Assembly: GCA_035041965.1 (NCBI GenBank)
Contig: JAPYMA010000668.1
Coordinates: 124,001-188,000, forward strand
DNA length: 64,000 nucleotides
From: Anisakis pegreffii
Lineage: Eukaryota; Nematoda; Chromadorea; Rhabditida; Anisakidae
Direction: 5' to 3'
A model generated the notes under the pieces. The model was not told where the DNA came from. It saw only the letters and a list, made by a program, of their open reading frames with translations, and searched no databases. Both the position numbers and the translations under genes were made by a program. Within the stretch, counting starts at the first letter, position 1; the number at the start of each line of letters is the position of its first letter. Below are positions 53,401 through 64,000 of the stretch, in pieces.

Positions 53401-55338
53401 CTGATTAAATAAATAAATAAATAAAACCAAAAAATACCTGAAAAATCTTTGCATTTTTTCAGCATCATTTGTCTCGTAAAGCCTAGACCATGCAAAAGTT
53501 CAGCAGCCTTCACTTCGGCTTTATCTGCATCCATCTCATCCAACCGCTCGTATATATCCATCAACTTATCATGACTCTCTGCAAACAAACCCAGTATGAA
53601 ACGTTTCCAATCCGCAACTAACTTTCCAATCCACAACAACACTTTCGAACTGTTCAAGATATCGAATTGCATTTGAATAAAATTCGACATTTCCAGTGAA
53701 ATCCATGACCGTGTTGCCTGATGCTTTACGATTTTTCGAAGCAAAATCATCAGCGCGATTACAAATTTTCAGTGAAAATTTGAAAATATCGATTAGCAGA
53801 CTGATTTTGCAAGTGACTCAAATCGTAATGAACGATGAGAGACAATCAATCAGCCGTGGTAAGCGTTTGATGTGATGGAGTTCAAACATGAGGTCCATTA
53901 ACTCACCCTCATCTGGACAAGAGGCCAATTCTTCGGCTTGTTTCTCCAAAACTTTGCGCTCTGCGTCAACGTCGATAACAGCCTAAAGCACCGATAAATC
54001 AGAATCACTGCCAGCAATTCGAAATGTATAAAATGGATGAACCATCTTCGGTAAGTGTACCTTTAGTGCAGAATCGTTACTTGCCGACATTTCTCGCGAT
54101 ACCAAATACATATCAATATGATCCGGTATAGGCAGTTCACGCTTGTATATGGCTTGCATGAGCGTCGACTTGCCTGCAAATACGGTGCAATGCAACAACA
54201 CTATCGTCCTCTTGAAGTTCTACGTGGAAGTTTTCATAAGATTTTTGGAAAAAAAAACAAAAAAGAAAAAGAACCCAACCAACATACCACTTCCGTTGAG
54301 GCCAATTAGGCCGTAGCGCCGACCCATATTCAGCTCTAATTTTGTATCCGTAACAATTTCACGTCCATGAAACGTTACAGTCACACTTTCGAGTTTCAAA
54401 TCCATCGATCTTAACAACGAACAATATGAATCATATGATGAACGAATGTCAACAGGAAACGATAAGAATGCTAGTCGACTCAGAAGGGAATTCCGCATGA
54501 AGAGGCGAGAATAAAAATTACTCGCTGATAGAACGGTGATATTTGTGACTAATAATACCACTCATGATCGTAAAATTAACGTCAATTTGATGGAAGATGA
54601 CAGTAATGATGAGATGAGTGATGAAAAATGATAGAAAGAAACCTTGAATGGGACGTGAGCGCTCCGGCTGCTGAACGTGCTAGTGCATTTTCGATCTCCA
54701 TTTTCTCGAGCATAGCTGCCGCAGCATCGACGACATTATTTTCCTCCTCTTCTTCGATTAACCCATTGACTTCCACTCCTGAATTTTCAACTACGCTTTA
54801 ACGACAACAATAATAACAACAAAATTTGTAAAACTTAAAGCTGTAAAAATATGAAACATCGGATGAATATTGAACATAACAACAATGACAACAATTTTGT
54901 TGTGTTTAATAACAGACAGCATTGAAAATAAGCTAAATTGTCGACAGTTTACCGTTTTCGAGCGGAGGGCTATCATTTCCCGTTGGATTTTCACATCCAT
55001 CTGCGTCGTCTTGCGCCTGAAACGATTCTATGATTCAACGAAAAAAGGAATACTTAAGCTAACAATACGTACATCAAGGTGTTAACTAATTCTCTTCTCA
55101 CAGTTCCACATGAAATAGCCTAATCATGAGATGAAAACGACTAGAACTGTACGAAAGTCGTAAACTGGGCAGAGTTTCAATTCATGACTGCCCGGAATTT
55201 TCTATCAAATGGGAAAATTTTAAAAATGGAATGATCGATTGTGTGAATAGCTACCTTTTTATTGTCTCGTGCTTTATTTCGCGTTTTTCCGGCAAGTTTT
55301 TTGGCCGCATCCCGCTTCTTCTTAGCATCCGACGGCAT
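50454..55338 (-). CDS. abcf-2: ABC-F family ATPase, ABCF2 orthologue
   Basis: Soluble twin-cassette ABC-F ATPase without membrane spans, associated with ribosomes and translation. Sixteen exons: 55338-55255, 55016-54953, 54778-54643, 54409-54288, 54173-54061, 53982-53907, 53578-53438, 53256-53130, 52823-52721, 52580-52485, 52164-52045, 51911-51822, 51696-51523, 51241-51113, 51014-50811, 50579-50454. All phases match, giving 634 residues, close to human ABCF2. Basic N-terminus starts MPSDAKKK. Cassette 1: Walker A GLNGSGKST (near 130-138, split by an intron), signature FSGGWRM (near 245), Walker B with DEPTNHLD. The linker (about 322-355) is helical and charged. Cassette 2: Walker [10 protein letters not shown] (about 445-453), signature [14 protein letters not shown]-terminus ends QVKAVER. 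The intron after 51113 begins with GC. The signature, Walker A and Walker B residues named here are intact in both cassettes. Confidence 0.97.
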
Positions 55339-56387
55339 TATGTCAAAGTGTTTTTTGCTCACCTCACGTTGTGTCACCAAAATTCGCTCTTAACTTTCAC
55401 CTTACGGCTCTATGCTATCAGATGAACCCAAGTGGCCTGAAAATACACATATACACGCTGAAAAAATTTCTGGCCACTACATTGAAACGTGAGAAATCAG
55501 AATGAGACGCGGCACATTATTTTCAACCAAACTGTCAGATCAGATCAACCTAAGCAGCGGCTCAGTTTGGCCGTTCCACAGAGACGATATCTGCTTAGAC
55601 TCAAGTGGAGTTTCGTGGAATTCCGCGGAATCACCCCAAAGAAAAATGCTTCTTCCAAACAGAATTGACGATTTCAAAATCTTCATCACAGGTCACCCAA
55701 ATGCATGCTCCATTTTGCTGGCATCAACTCAATTTTATCGTTGCACCGTATAATACCATTCGCTTCGAAGACACTCTCTTTCAAAAAATATTCCTCATTG
55801 CAGGCGATTCCCTACATCACAATTGGGATCGCCAGAACTAAGTGAATTGAATGAAACGAGAATGATTTGGTCACTCCGTGCCGAAGATCAATGCGAAGTT
55901 TTATCTTCCGAGTTGACCACACAGAGGACGACAGAAAGTCGTAAATCAACCGTTTCCGTAGGCAGCAAATGAGCAACAGTTCAAAGCAACAATGATGAAT
56001 AGGAGTGAATCGAAATTGAAAATTTTATCATTAATTCAGCACATTAATTCAGATAAGTTTATTGGCGAATATTATTCAGAATTTTTTCGATAGCGTATTC
56101 AACAACAAGCGACATAAACAACACAATCCAGTTGACCAAGTATGACTTTGAAAATTGGATTTTGCACGAAAACGACAAAAAAACGAGAATATGCTCTCGA
56201 ACACAAGAGAGCATGTGATCGTTTGCATATGAAACATTACACTTCAATTGAACAACGAAATAATGTTCTTGAGAAATAACATGGAAATGTGAAGAGGATA
56301 ACGATAACTATCGATGGCATAACTAATCATAGAAACAAACACTACTCACACTAATCAGTCATTAGGTTTTCATCTAATACCGACTAG
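55339..56387. other. Intergenic region 5' of abcf-2
   Basis: Runs between the abcf-2 start codon and the stop of the minus-strand candidate gene at 56388. It should contain the abcf-2 promoter. No coding sequence, TATA-like arrangement or repeat stands out. Confidence 0.4.
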
Positions 56388-57564
56388 TCATTGAAACAAT
56401 CCAACAATAACATTTACAGTCAAAAGGGTGATGAATGCGTGTTCAGCCAGGATGTGACTGTTCGAAGTTGATGTAGCAGAATTTGTTACAATGGGAATCG
56501 GCGTGTTTGCGGCGGATTTAATCATTTTTTTTGCTCGGCACGGACATGACGGAAAACTGTGTGGTGACGCAAGCCGTATTCTAGTGTTGCTGTTGGTTTG
56601 CTCTGAGGAACTGGATGGCAGTTTCGGTGTCGATCGGATTGTTTCGAGAGATGGCACTGCTTGGGATGTTGGTTTCGATGAGGTTACAACAGTGCTCCGC
56701 ATCGAATATGATGACTGAGTGGTCGCATTCACTCGTTTCGTTGCATGCGGCACTAGTGCTATTGGTCTGCGTTTGATGGTGTCACTTGCATCATTTCTTT
56801 GTGAAATTCTGAATTTTAAATCGCCATCTTATCAACACAAATTATGTAATCATTTATTTTTTAGAATTACACATTAGTAATCAATTGATATCCTACAAAT
56901 TATGTCAGCCGAAAAGAGCTTGCGAGCCACGTTTCGGGGTCAAAAAGCCTATTGGCAGCAAAAAATGACACTTCCAAAGTAATGACTGGGATTATGCTTT
57001 AATACTACAAATTTGAATTTTTTCATTATGAAGTATCCATCCGTCGGTGGACATTTCCAAGCAATTATCAACGAAACTTTGAGATTGGTTTTGATCAGAT
57101 AAGAATTTTGCCGACTAGTCACAGTTTTCAGTAGCATAGTTTATTCAACTTCCATATAATCATGTCTTAAGTCATGATCTCTCTTATTCCCGTAATGAAA
57201 GAAAATAACAAGTAAGCTGAAACGAGGGAATTTCTATCGAAACGAACGAATTTCATGCGATAGTAATTTGTTGCATTCAATGAAAGAACAGAAAACATAC
57301 TCCGCCGATGTAATTGGATGATTCGAGAATTTATGTCTCGCTGTTCGATCATCATCGAATACACCCAGTCGATCCATACCATTCAAATCCCCTAATCCAT
57401 TGGCTTCATTGAACATCGTGCACAAAATACTTATAATTGAGATGCTGCTATCGAATGTGAGACGCATTTCGTTACCACTTCTGTAGATTGTTGTGCCGAA
57501 ATAAAACGTAAACAAGCAATAATCAGTTTGATAACAATATGTTTTTGATGTGGTATCATAAACA
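56388..57564 (-). CDS. Candidate Ser/Thr-rich protein with hydrophobic C-terminus (partial)
   Basis: Two exons fit in phase: 57564-57301 (acceptor CTCTCAG, donor GTATGT) and 56808-56388 (acceptor AAAATTCAG, ending in a stop), about 227 residues. The first part carries cysteines and alternating hydrophobic residues (SGNEMRLTFDSSISI), as in an extracellular beta domain. The second exon is Ser/Thr/Pro-rich, mucin-like, and ends in a hydrophobic stretch (HAFITLLTVNVIVGLFQ) that could be a GPI-attachment signal. A surface or cuticle protein would fit, but no family is recognised. A possible upstream exon at about 58232-58153 is in the wrong phase to join directly. The N-terminus is missing. Confidence 0.4.
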
Positions 57565-59128
57565 CTGAGAGTAATGATGAGATTGTCTTGTTATGGAACG
57601 ATAGATCAGTGCTCTCGGAATGAATACTTCACTGCAAATTGTCAAGCAAAGCATTTGCAGATTTCTCAATTTCAAGCTTGCAATCAACAGTTCTATTCAT
57701 TATTTATTGAAGAATCCAGTGAGAATGTGCTAGGAATCGTTCTTGTACTTTTATCAATATTGCAAATGCGATTTGTGTGTGTGTGTGTGCATTCCGAATA
57801 CTAATTCAAAACAAATGAAACCTTAAACTGATAAAAGCAACGCAAAACATGTACACCATATGAAAGCTACGTTAACAAATCACGTCCTAGCATTTTGATC
57901 TGAGGAATAGCAGTTTATTCATATATTTTTACAGCCATCAGTGCCCAATATGAATGAAAACTCCTTTGAAACTACCGTAACTACCAGTGAGTACCATTTT
58001 TTGCACTCAATTTTGATCCTTCAGCATGCAAAAAATCGTCTTCTCCCTCCTCCGTTTTTTCTCCATGATTAGACAGTTTTCATCCGATAATGTACTTATC
58101 AAAACTTGAAGACCAGATTTTTTAAAAGAATTGATAAAACAGAGAGAACCTGCCATTTCAGAGTCAAAAGCGTCACAAAATAGATATTTTATTTGGTCGT
58201 CACTCATCGCATGATACGAAAAATATTTCTGAAATCACACTGCCTGTACGCATGCATAATAATGTTTCAGTTTTATAGCTTTTCCGATAAGACAGCTCCA
58301 AGTTCCGCTGATTTCCGAAACAATGAAAAGGAAGGCACATTAATTTTTCTCAAATTACATAAAAAGACTTCAAAAAATAGTATAAATGTAAGACTAATTG
58401 TTGATTCGTTATGTTATTTGTATCTCTCGTGATACTTCACAGTCAGAACGTCCCGAAAATCCTCACCTGATGTTGCCTTGACAAATCGATTTCTCAAGCC
58501 GCTTCAAAATCCGATGTTTTCATCTTCATCAAATTCACATTACTTTTTTCCTTGCATCAATCTGCATTTACATTTTCCTTCAGCCTTTTGAGATATTCAG
58601 CAATGGAAATTTTCTTCAACCGTAATAAAGTTAGCACTTTCTAAGGTTGCAATTCTTTGTTCAAATAACACTTCGTACTATCTGTTTTATTTTAATTAAA
58701 TTCATGTCCAGCATAATAATGATTTGTACACGATGAGAAACTGTGCGCACAAAAACGATGTGACCGAGTCAGTGACGGATATTTAGCACCCTGCGAAGTT
58801 GCACCGTAATGAATGAACTGTTCGTTCGGGTTCACAATTGATAATCTTTACCATCAATTTCTTAAAAGTACTTTTTATTCTGATTATGAGAGATATTAAT
58901 GACTTTCTTCCGTGAGTGGGTATAATTTTCAACAGTTTAACAGCATCTTTAGCCAATTAACCGTTAAAATTATAATTAATGTGATAACATTGTACTTTAC
59001 AATAGAACATTAATATAGTGAGGTGATTTGAATCTTTTCGTTGTTGATGTTTTTCTTGGCCTTCTGAACGTGAATTCATATAAATAAGTATGTTCAGTTT
59101 TGTTTTCATTTGCATTTGTGTGTTCTAG

Positions 59129-60524
59129 GTCGCTGAGAGCTGTGGATGACCGGGTTGAAGAGCGAAAGATGGACCTCAACAGATCGGGCGCTAGTGGTTT
59201 CTTACACGGTCAGCTCAATTGATTCGACAATTAATTATCAAGAATTTCGAAGGCTAGTCGATTTGTTAATCTCTTTTATTACAAGTTTGATGTATCCTTT
59301 TGTCGGCCCTTATTATCAGACGTATGAAGTTAGGTAAAGCGGCCACTGAATGATATTCAGCTACTGCTATTATTTTCTTAACATAGCTCAGCTTGGAGGC
59401 GCAGGCATGGCATTTTCTAGAACCCATGTTGGTGTGGGAATGCATGGAGGCTGGGAGAATGGGCGGATAACCCAGGGAGCAATCCTATCCCGGTTCCGGG
59501 TGAACCCGGCATTCGTACCGTCAAACTTCCTGGAGGATAACCTTCATGGACAGCGGCGGATAACCTCGGGTGTTCGATGAAAATTCTATGCATGTGCTTC
59601 TTTTAACTATCTAAGTAGTTAGAAAACTTTGTGTGGCCGTTTATCCTTACTTTATGCGTGCTGCTTCAAAAAGTTAATTCGACGGTTAATTATCAAAAAC
59701 CTCGGAGGCTAATTGATTCGCTGTTCTCTCTTACTACAAATTTGACATATCCTTTTATCGGCCCTTATTACCAGACGCACAGCTTAGGTAAAACGACCAC
59801 TGGATGATATTCAAATATTGCTATTCTTTTCTTAAAATGACTAAGTTGGAGGCACAGGTATGGTACTTTCTAGAACCCATGTTGGTGTGGGAATGCATGG
59901 AGGCTGGGAGAATGGGCGGATAACCCAGGGAGCAATCCTATCCCGGTTCCGGGTGAACCCGGCATTCGTACCGTCAAACTTCCTGAAGGATAACCTTCAT
60001 GGACAGCGGCGGATAACCACGGGTGTTCTATGAAAATTCCAGTGCATGTGTTTCTTTCAAATACCCATGTAGATAGAAAACTTTGCGTGGCCGTTTATAC
60101 TTACTTTATGCGTCCTGCTTTTCGTTGAATTGTCAGAATTTTGATTCTGTTTGAATCCAAACACGTGAATTCACTACGATAATGATAACAAATTCCATTC
60201 GATCGATCGCGCTGAAGTCGATTACGAGCAGGGATGGCAGGTTATCTACATCGGTGGATCAACTCATGAGCGGCTGCACCCATCACTTCGTCAAAAAGGT
60301 AATTCTCATCTAATGTTTTTGCATTCTCTATTTGATTTTTGTTTCATCGGTTTTTCTTTCATTCTAAATATGTTACAGGCCAAAAATATCCAGCTGAAAT
60401 GGAATTTTCAACATCAGTTACAAATAATTTGATGAAAAATGGACGATACGAGTACGAATGTGCACGACGAAGAAATCACGTTATAGACGAACGGGAATGC
60501 GAAAAAGAGCCGAGAATTCTGTGA
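59129..60524 (+). CDS. Candidate gene, last three exons, product unknown
   Basis: Exons 60218-60298 and 60379-60524 are joined by a clear GTAATT-GTTACAG intron of 80 bases and end at TGA; the spliced frame is strongly protein-like (GWQVIYIGGSTHERLHPSLR, then a charged tail). Exon 59129-59208 (acceptor TGTTCTAG) fits in phase, although its donor (GTCAGC) and the acceptor before 60218 are weak. The tandem 453-bp duplication lies inside the intron between them. Possible further 5' exons near 57621-57719 and 57936-57987 do not join in phase. Not recognised; no membrane segment or signal in this part. Confidence 0.35.
59414..59586 (+). ncRNA. Nearly invariant GC-rich core, copy 1; candidate structured RNA
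   Basis: The core has an internal motif GG(C/A)GGATAACC three times (59462-59472, 59532-59542, 59555-59565) and can fold locally (CCGGG-TGAA-CCCGG). It is far better conserved between the two copies than its flanks, which implies selection or gene conversion. All three differences between copies would change amino acids in the only long frame across it, arguing against a protein. RNA identity is inference; strand is unknown. It matches no snRNA, tRNA, SL or rRNA that I recognise. Confidence 0.3.
59867..60039 (+). ncRNA. Nearly invariant GC-rich core, copy 2
   Basis: Second copy of the 173-bp core, 98% identical to the one at 59414-59586 and at a constant offset of 453 bases, within flanks that have diverged clearly. 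Same caveats as copy 1. Confidence 0.3.
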
Positions 60525-60580
60525 TATGTTGTGATAATTTATAATGTGATAATACGTTTGTTAGAGCAATTATCGTGAAA

Positions 60581-60938
60581 CCCTCTTTCTTTGTGTGTAG
60601 AGAAAGAGGGATGTATAAAGCTTTAACGTGTTGTCAAGTTTTGACGAAAGAGCTGATGTTGTAGCTCTTTCGTACGGTACCATTCGAACGGGACAGATGC
60701 TGGTGGAGTGCCATTTTTGATGCTTTGAGGGTGAAAGTCTTGGGCTGATTTTAGGTATGTTAGGTAATCTTGTAGGGTGTGAGCACTTCACCACTCTGAT
60801 TTCGGTAGCAATCTGCCGACTGCTGCACCTCCGGGTGTCAGTTGTCTGGCACTTGCAAGCCGAACCCGATCGAGTGGTATTATTTAGGTCAGCTGCTTGA
60901 CGAAACGGAGATGGGCACCCGTCTAGCAAGCAGCTGGC
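60581..60938. repeat. Cluster of perfect stem-loops, possible non-autonomous element
   Basis: Three strong hairpins in 360 bases: CCCTCTTTCT/AGAAAGAGGG (60581-60590 with 60601-60610, 10-base loop); an 11-bp ACGAAAGAGCT stem (60644-60654 with 60663-60673, 8-base loop); CAGCTGCTTG/CAAGCAGCTG (60890-60899 with 60927-60936, extendable by two pairs including G-U). A small 5-bp hairpin (GTCAA-GTT-TTGAC) sits just before the second. GC content is above the surroundings. It could be part of a mobile element or a structured transcript; no family is recognised. Confidence 0.5.
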
Positions 60939-62830
60939 CTTTTTCCTCCCCGTCTGAAATAGAAAAAGTGGTGTGGTTATGCCGCTCGTCGTCACGAAAT
61001 TTTAAATTCGCGCCTTTTTTGAGGCTGTCTGAGAATTCAAAATGTTCACATTGCGAATTGAACTTTGTCGATATTGACTTCACGCAGTGCATTTTCCTCC
61101 TCTGCAAAATTCATTCAGTTCATTTTTCTTGTCGAAATTTGATAATTCAAATATCACGAGTCTAACCAAGCAAATCAGTAATTATTAGGGCTAAATGGTC
61201 TGAATAATGGTTGCTCAACCGAATTTGCTCGAATATAAGGAGCATCATGCGAATATTAGAGGTCAAGAGGCATGTGTGCATATGAAAATCAGTTGAAGAA
61301 AAATTTGCAGATTCCCACAATATGTTTGTGGAAGAAATGCAAAGAACTTCGTTGTATTATCAGTGAATGACACGATTACTCAGAACACAACAGTCCATTA
61401 TTTGAGAAACGTCGAAGATGTATCTCAGTGTATGTTTAAATTTGCTTGAAATTTATTCAGCAATGCAAACATTGATAATTCCATATATTGTGATCGATAA
61501 CTGAAGTGTCCGTTTATAGTTTTTTGGTTTTCACTGCATCTTGGAAATTTGAAAACAATTTTAATTTTGAAACCACTGGTGGTGTTTAATGTGGAGATTC
61601 AAGAGGAATATTAATTAGCTGGTCACTGCAACAGGTGATCAATGGTTTTGTTTATTGTTTATGCTACACATTAGTAAAAAAAAGTTCCGTTATTGTTATC
61701 CAGATTTACAATGGGAATCAAGGATTTTATATTACTGCAAATGATTCTTTTTTGTTCGGGTAATAAAAACATGCTCTTGAAGTCTTGCTTATCGTTAGGA
61801 ACGCTCTCAGCGCAGTTTAAACCGAAGTATTTGTTGAGCTTCCATCAATGATTTGCTGAATAAACTGTTTTCTGATTAATTATAAACGCATTGGGTCAAA
61901 AGGAATGTGCTAAACAGATCACATTTCTGTATTTCAAAAGTTGCTTTTCAATAGCGGGATCTTACCAGAACTGAAAAACAATGCTGGTATTAATCCCGAT
62001 CCTGCCGTCAAGAAAATGATCGATATTTTGCAAACCCTAATCCAACAGCGGCATTATATGTGATGGTAAGACATTGCATTCCGATCTAGTTATGCAGAAT
62101 GTGAATATAATGCAATTAGAAACGAGACTTATGCAGCAGCATGAAAAAACACAACAGTTTCTTTCATGAGCAGAAGTTAAAATGGAATAGTGCACATGAA
62201 GGAAGAGAAAATGAATGTTGAAGAAAATGAGCTGAATGGGTTGAGATGTGAAACTTGTTTGGCACATGCTTCATTCAGCAATTAGTGCTGAATAAAGGAA
62301 AATATCCTCACCAAGTTTGAATTGTGTATTCGTAGAAGCTCGATCCTCCTTGTTTAACTCTCTTTTCCTCTCCATATCGTTACCTTATTCCTCAGAATTC
62401 GGCTCTGTTTATTCATTGGGTCTATCATAAAAACACTCACTAGCAGTCGTGCGTTCTCGATGCTACTTGCACTTTGATAAACAGTAAAAATATTCTAGGT
62501 ATGAGTCGTTTTGGCATCCATGGTCGAATGGTACCGTAATCACATATCAAAGTATCATTCATGTTATCTTATAAATTCAAACCATTTAAAACTGTCATTG
62601 TAGAGGTAGAATAGGATACTTCTGTTGCGACCTTAGATTAATTTCGATCAGAATAACATTTGAATATTCACATTTAACACATTATTGTGGCGGTATCTGC
62701 ATTCTTTGTTAAGATTTAGGCATGGAAGCATTCATGAAGTTGCTCATCGTCAGCGTAATGCAAATAAAGCTTTTTTCATTCCAAAGAAAAACTGCAAGGC
62801 GCAGATTAAAGGATTTCAACAGAATATGGA

Positions 62831-62949
62831 GAATTTGCCTCAGACTTCATTTTCTTCCATCGAAATCCTTACGGTCAGTAAGATCTACTGCGGTCATATG
62901 TTGGATGTCACCGGAGCCGAATTCCGAAAATGAAGTCTGAGGCAAATTC
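62831..62949. repeat. Perfect 24-bp inverted repeat, 71-base spacer
   Basis: 62831-62854 is the exact reverse complement of 62926-62949 (left arm begins GAATTTGCCTCAGAC). The match stops sharply at both ends. A transcript would form a long perfect hairpin. Confidence 0.9.
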
Positions 62950-64000
62950 AGTGTGTTCCTTGATCAGCATTCAGCAAAGAAACTAACGGAGCAGTTTCAA
63001 AAATCGGAATATTTCATTGAATGCACTTACGTTGAAAAGTTGTTGCGGAACGTTAAGCTTTTGAAACATCGTGATTCATGAAACATTCCGCAAGTGAGCA
63101 TAACTCAGCGAGATTGCTTCCAATTTCGAGCGGTACCAAAAATGTTTCCGTCACTCCACGTACTATTGTGGATTCAGAACGGAATGTTCGTCTTCAAATT
63201 ACGCTTGCGATATGCCAATGACTATTCTACATTGTCCACATTATTGCAACATTTCATTCGTTACAAGCAATGATGCAACAATGTGTTATTGCATCACTGT
63301 TTGATCATCCTCCGTTTGAATGAAATTCACTCAAGAAAGCATACGAACGATAAGCTGTTGTACTTATTGTTTGCTTTCAAAGACGCTATGCTATTTGGCT
63401 ATTACTAATATCAAATTTGGCTATTAGTGATATCTTATCAGTTCACTCGAGCATGAATAACGAAGCAGAAGTAAGATTATTGGTTTGCATTCGAGGATAG
63501 TGTAAACACTGAACAATTTGACGACGACGCTCATTTCTGCAATGTCGTCTCATTTCACCATATGAATGTGTGTGTGTGTACTTACTGATTGATATGTTAC
63601 ATCTCTTGCAATAATGCAATTTGCTTGTGCAGCATTCACCAAAGAAACTAACTTTATTAGCAAAAAAAAGTTAAAAGAGTTTGCAGCAAATCACGTTTCA
63701 TTGACACGGAGCACTTCGGTTACAAGCACCAACTGGCGTCAGTTCATTTTAGTGTGGCATCAAATCGTAGGCATTTAATGCAACGGTTTTTGAAGAATTT
63801 TGACTGCATCAGAACAAATTCGTGTGGAAATGCACACATGTTTAAGTGCTATTCTAAAATTTTTGAGCATGTGAGCAACGTTTAGCAATGTCTTTAACGA
63901 GTGTTTTCAATACAGTTATAATTGAGGCTGGTAACTCAGAAATTATGCCGCCTGAAAAACAAAACAAAAAAACCGAAGTCATTCGACGTGTTTTTGGTCT

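Larger units (their letters stand above)
59222..60130 (+). repeat. Two-copy tandem duplication, period about 453-457 bp
   Basis: Unit 1 (about 59222-59678) and unit 2 (about 59679-60130) align along their whole length with many substitutions and small indels in the flanks. A central GC-rich core is almost unchanged: 59414-59586 and 59867-60039 differ at only three of 173 positions. Confidence 0.9.
60525..64000. other. 3.5-kb right-end region without a supported gene
   Basis: Higher GC and strong stem-loops at 60581-60938, then AT-rich sequence with a perfect 24-bp inverted repeat (62831-62949) and a short direct repeat (63391-63435). Open frames here are short, overlap on both strands and show no family features. 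Confidence 0.5.

Noticed and set aside
59414..59586. SRP RNA, 5S or spliced-leader RNA identity for the duplicated core
   Set aside because: Only vague similarity to short SRP-like motifs (GTGAACC, GTCAAAC); length and overall order do not fit, and no Sm site is present.
60570..60995. 141-codon minus-strand frame
   Set aside because: Falls in the stem-loop region; stems constrain both strands and keep frames open. No protein features.

Overview
The window is nuclear DNA of a nematode: AT-rich, gene-sparse, with introns from under 100 bases to about 9 kb, GT-AG splice sites and (T)nCAG acceptors. I cannot name the species. Three genes are secure because their spliced exons reproduce well-known proteins with every splice phase matching: an NR4A-class nuclear receptor (nhr-6 type, + strand, about 11.3-36.9 kb), a LON-1-type CAP/CRISP secreted protein (- strand, 39.8-42.2 kb) and the cytosolic ABC-F ATPase ABCF2 (abcf-2, - strand, 50.5-55.3 kb). 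As I recall, all three orthologues lie on chromosome III of C. elegans, so the linkage probably reflects an old conserved linkage group and not an operon.

Layout. 1-11 kb: perhaps the 3' end of a + strand gene at the left edge, then a long stretch with only a speculative exon chain. 11.3-36.9 kb: the NR4A gene, 13 or more exons, alternative 5' ends, long introns holding simple repeats, a G-quadruplex-type tract, a degenerate tandem repeat and a repeat pair that brackets the exon for zinc finger 2. 36.9-39.8 kb: convergent gap between the 3' ends of the receptor and lon-1, with another direct repeat pair. 42.2-50.4 kb: non-coding sequence with a few weak small-gene candidates. 50.5-55.3 kb: abcf-2, 16 exons, one apparently GC-AG intron. 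56.4-60.5 kb: two unrecognised candidate genes on opposite strands; a tandem duplication with a nearly invariant 173-bp core lies inside an intron of one. 60.5-64 kb: no supported gene, but a cluster of perfect stem-loops and a perfect 24-bp inverted repeat.

The three known genes are not a pathway: a developmental transcription factor, a secreted regulator of body size acting in the BMP-like Sma/Mab pathway, and a housekeeping ribosome-associated ATPase. The least explained signals are the duplicated 173-bp core (59414-59586 and 59867-60039) and the stem-loop region beside it (60581-60938). Small exon calls outside the three main genes rest on splice signals and reading frame only, and some are probably chance.
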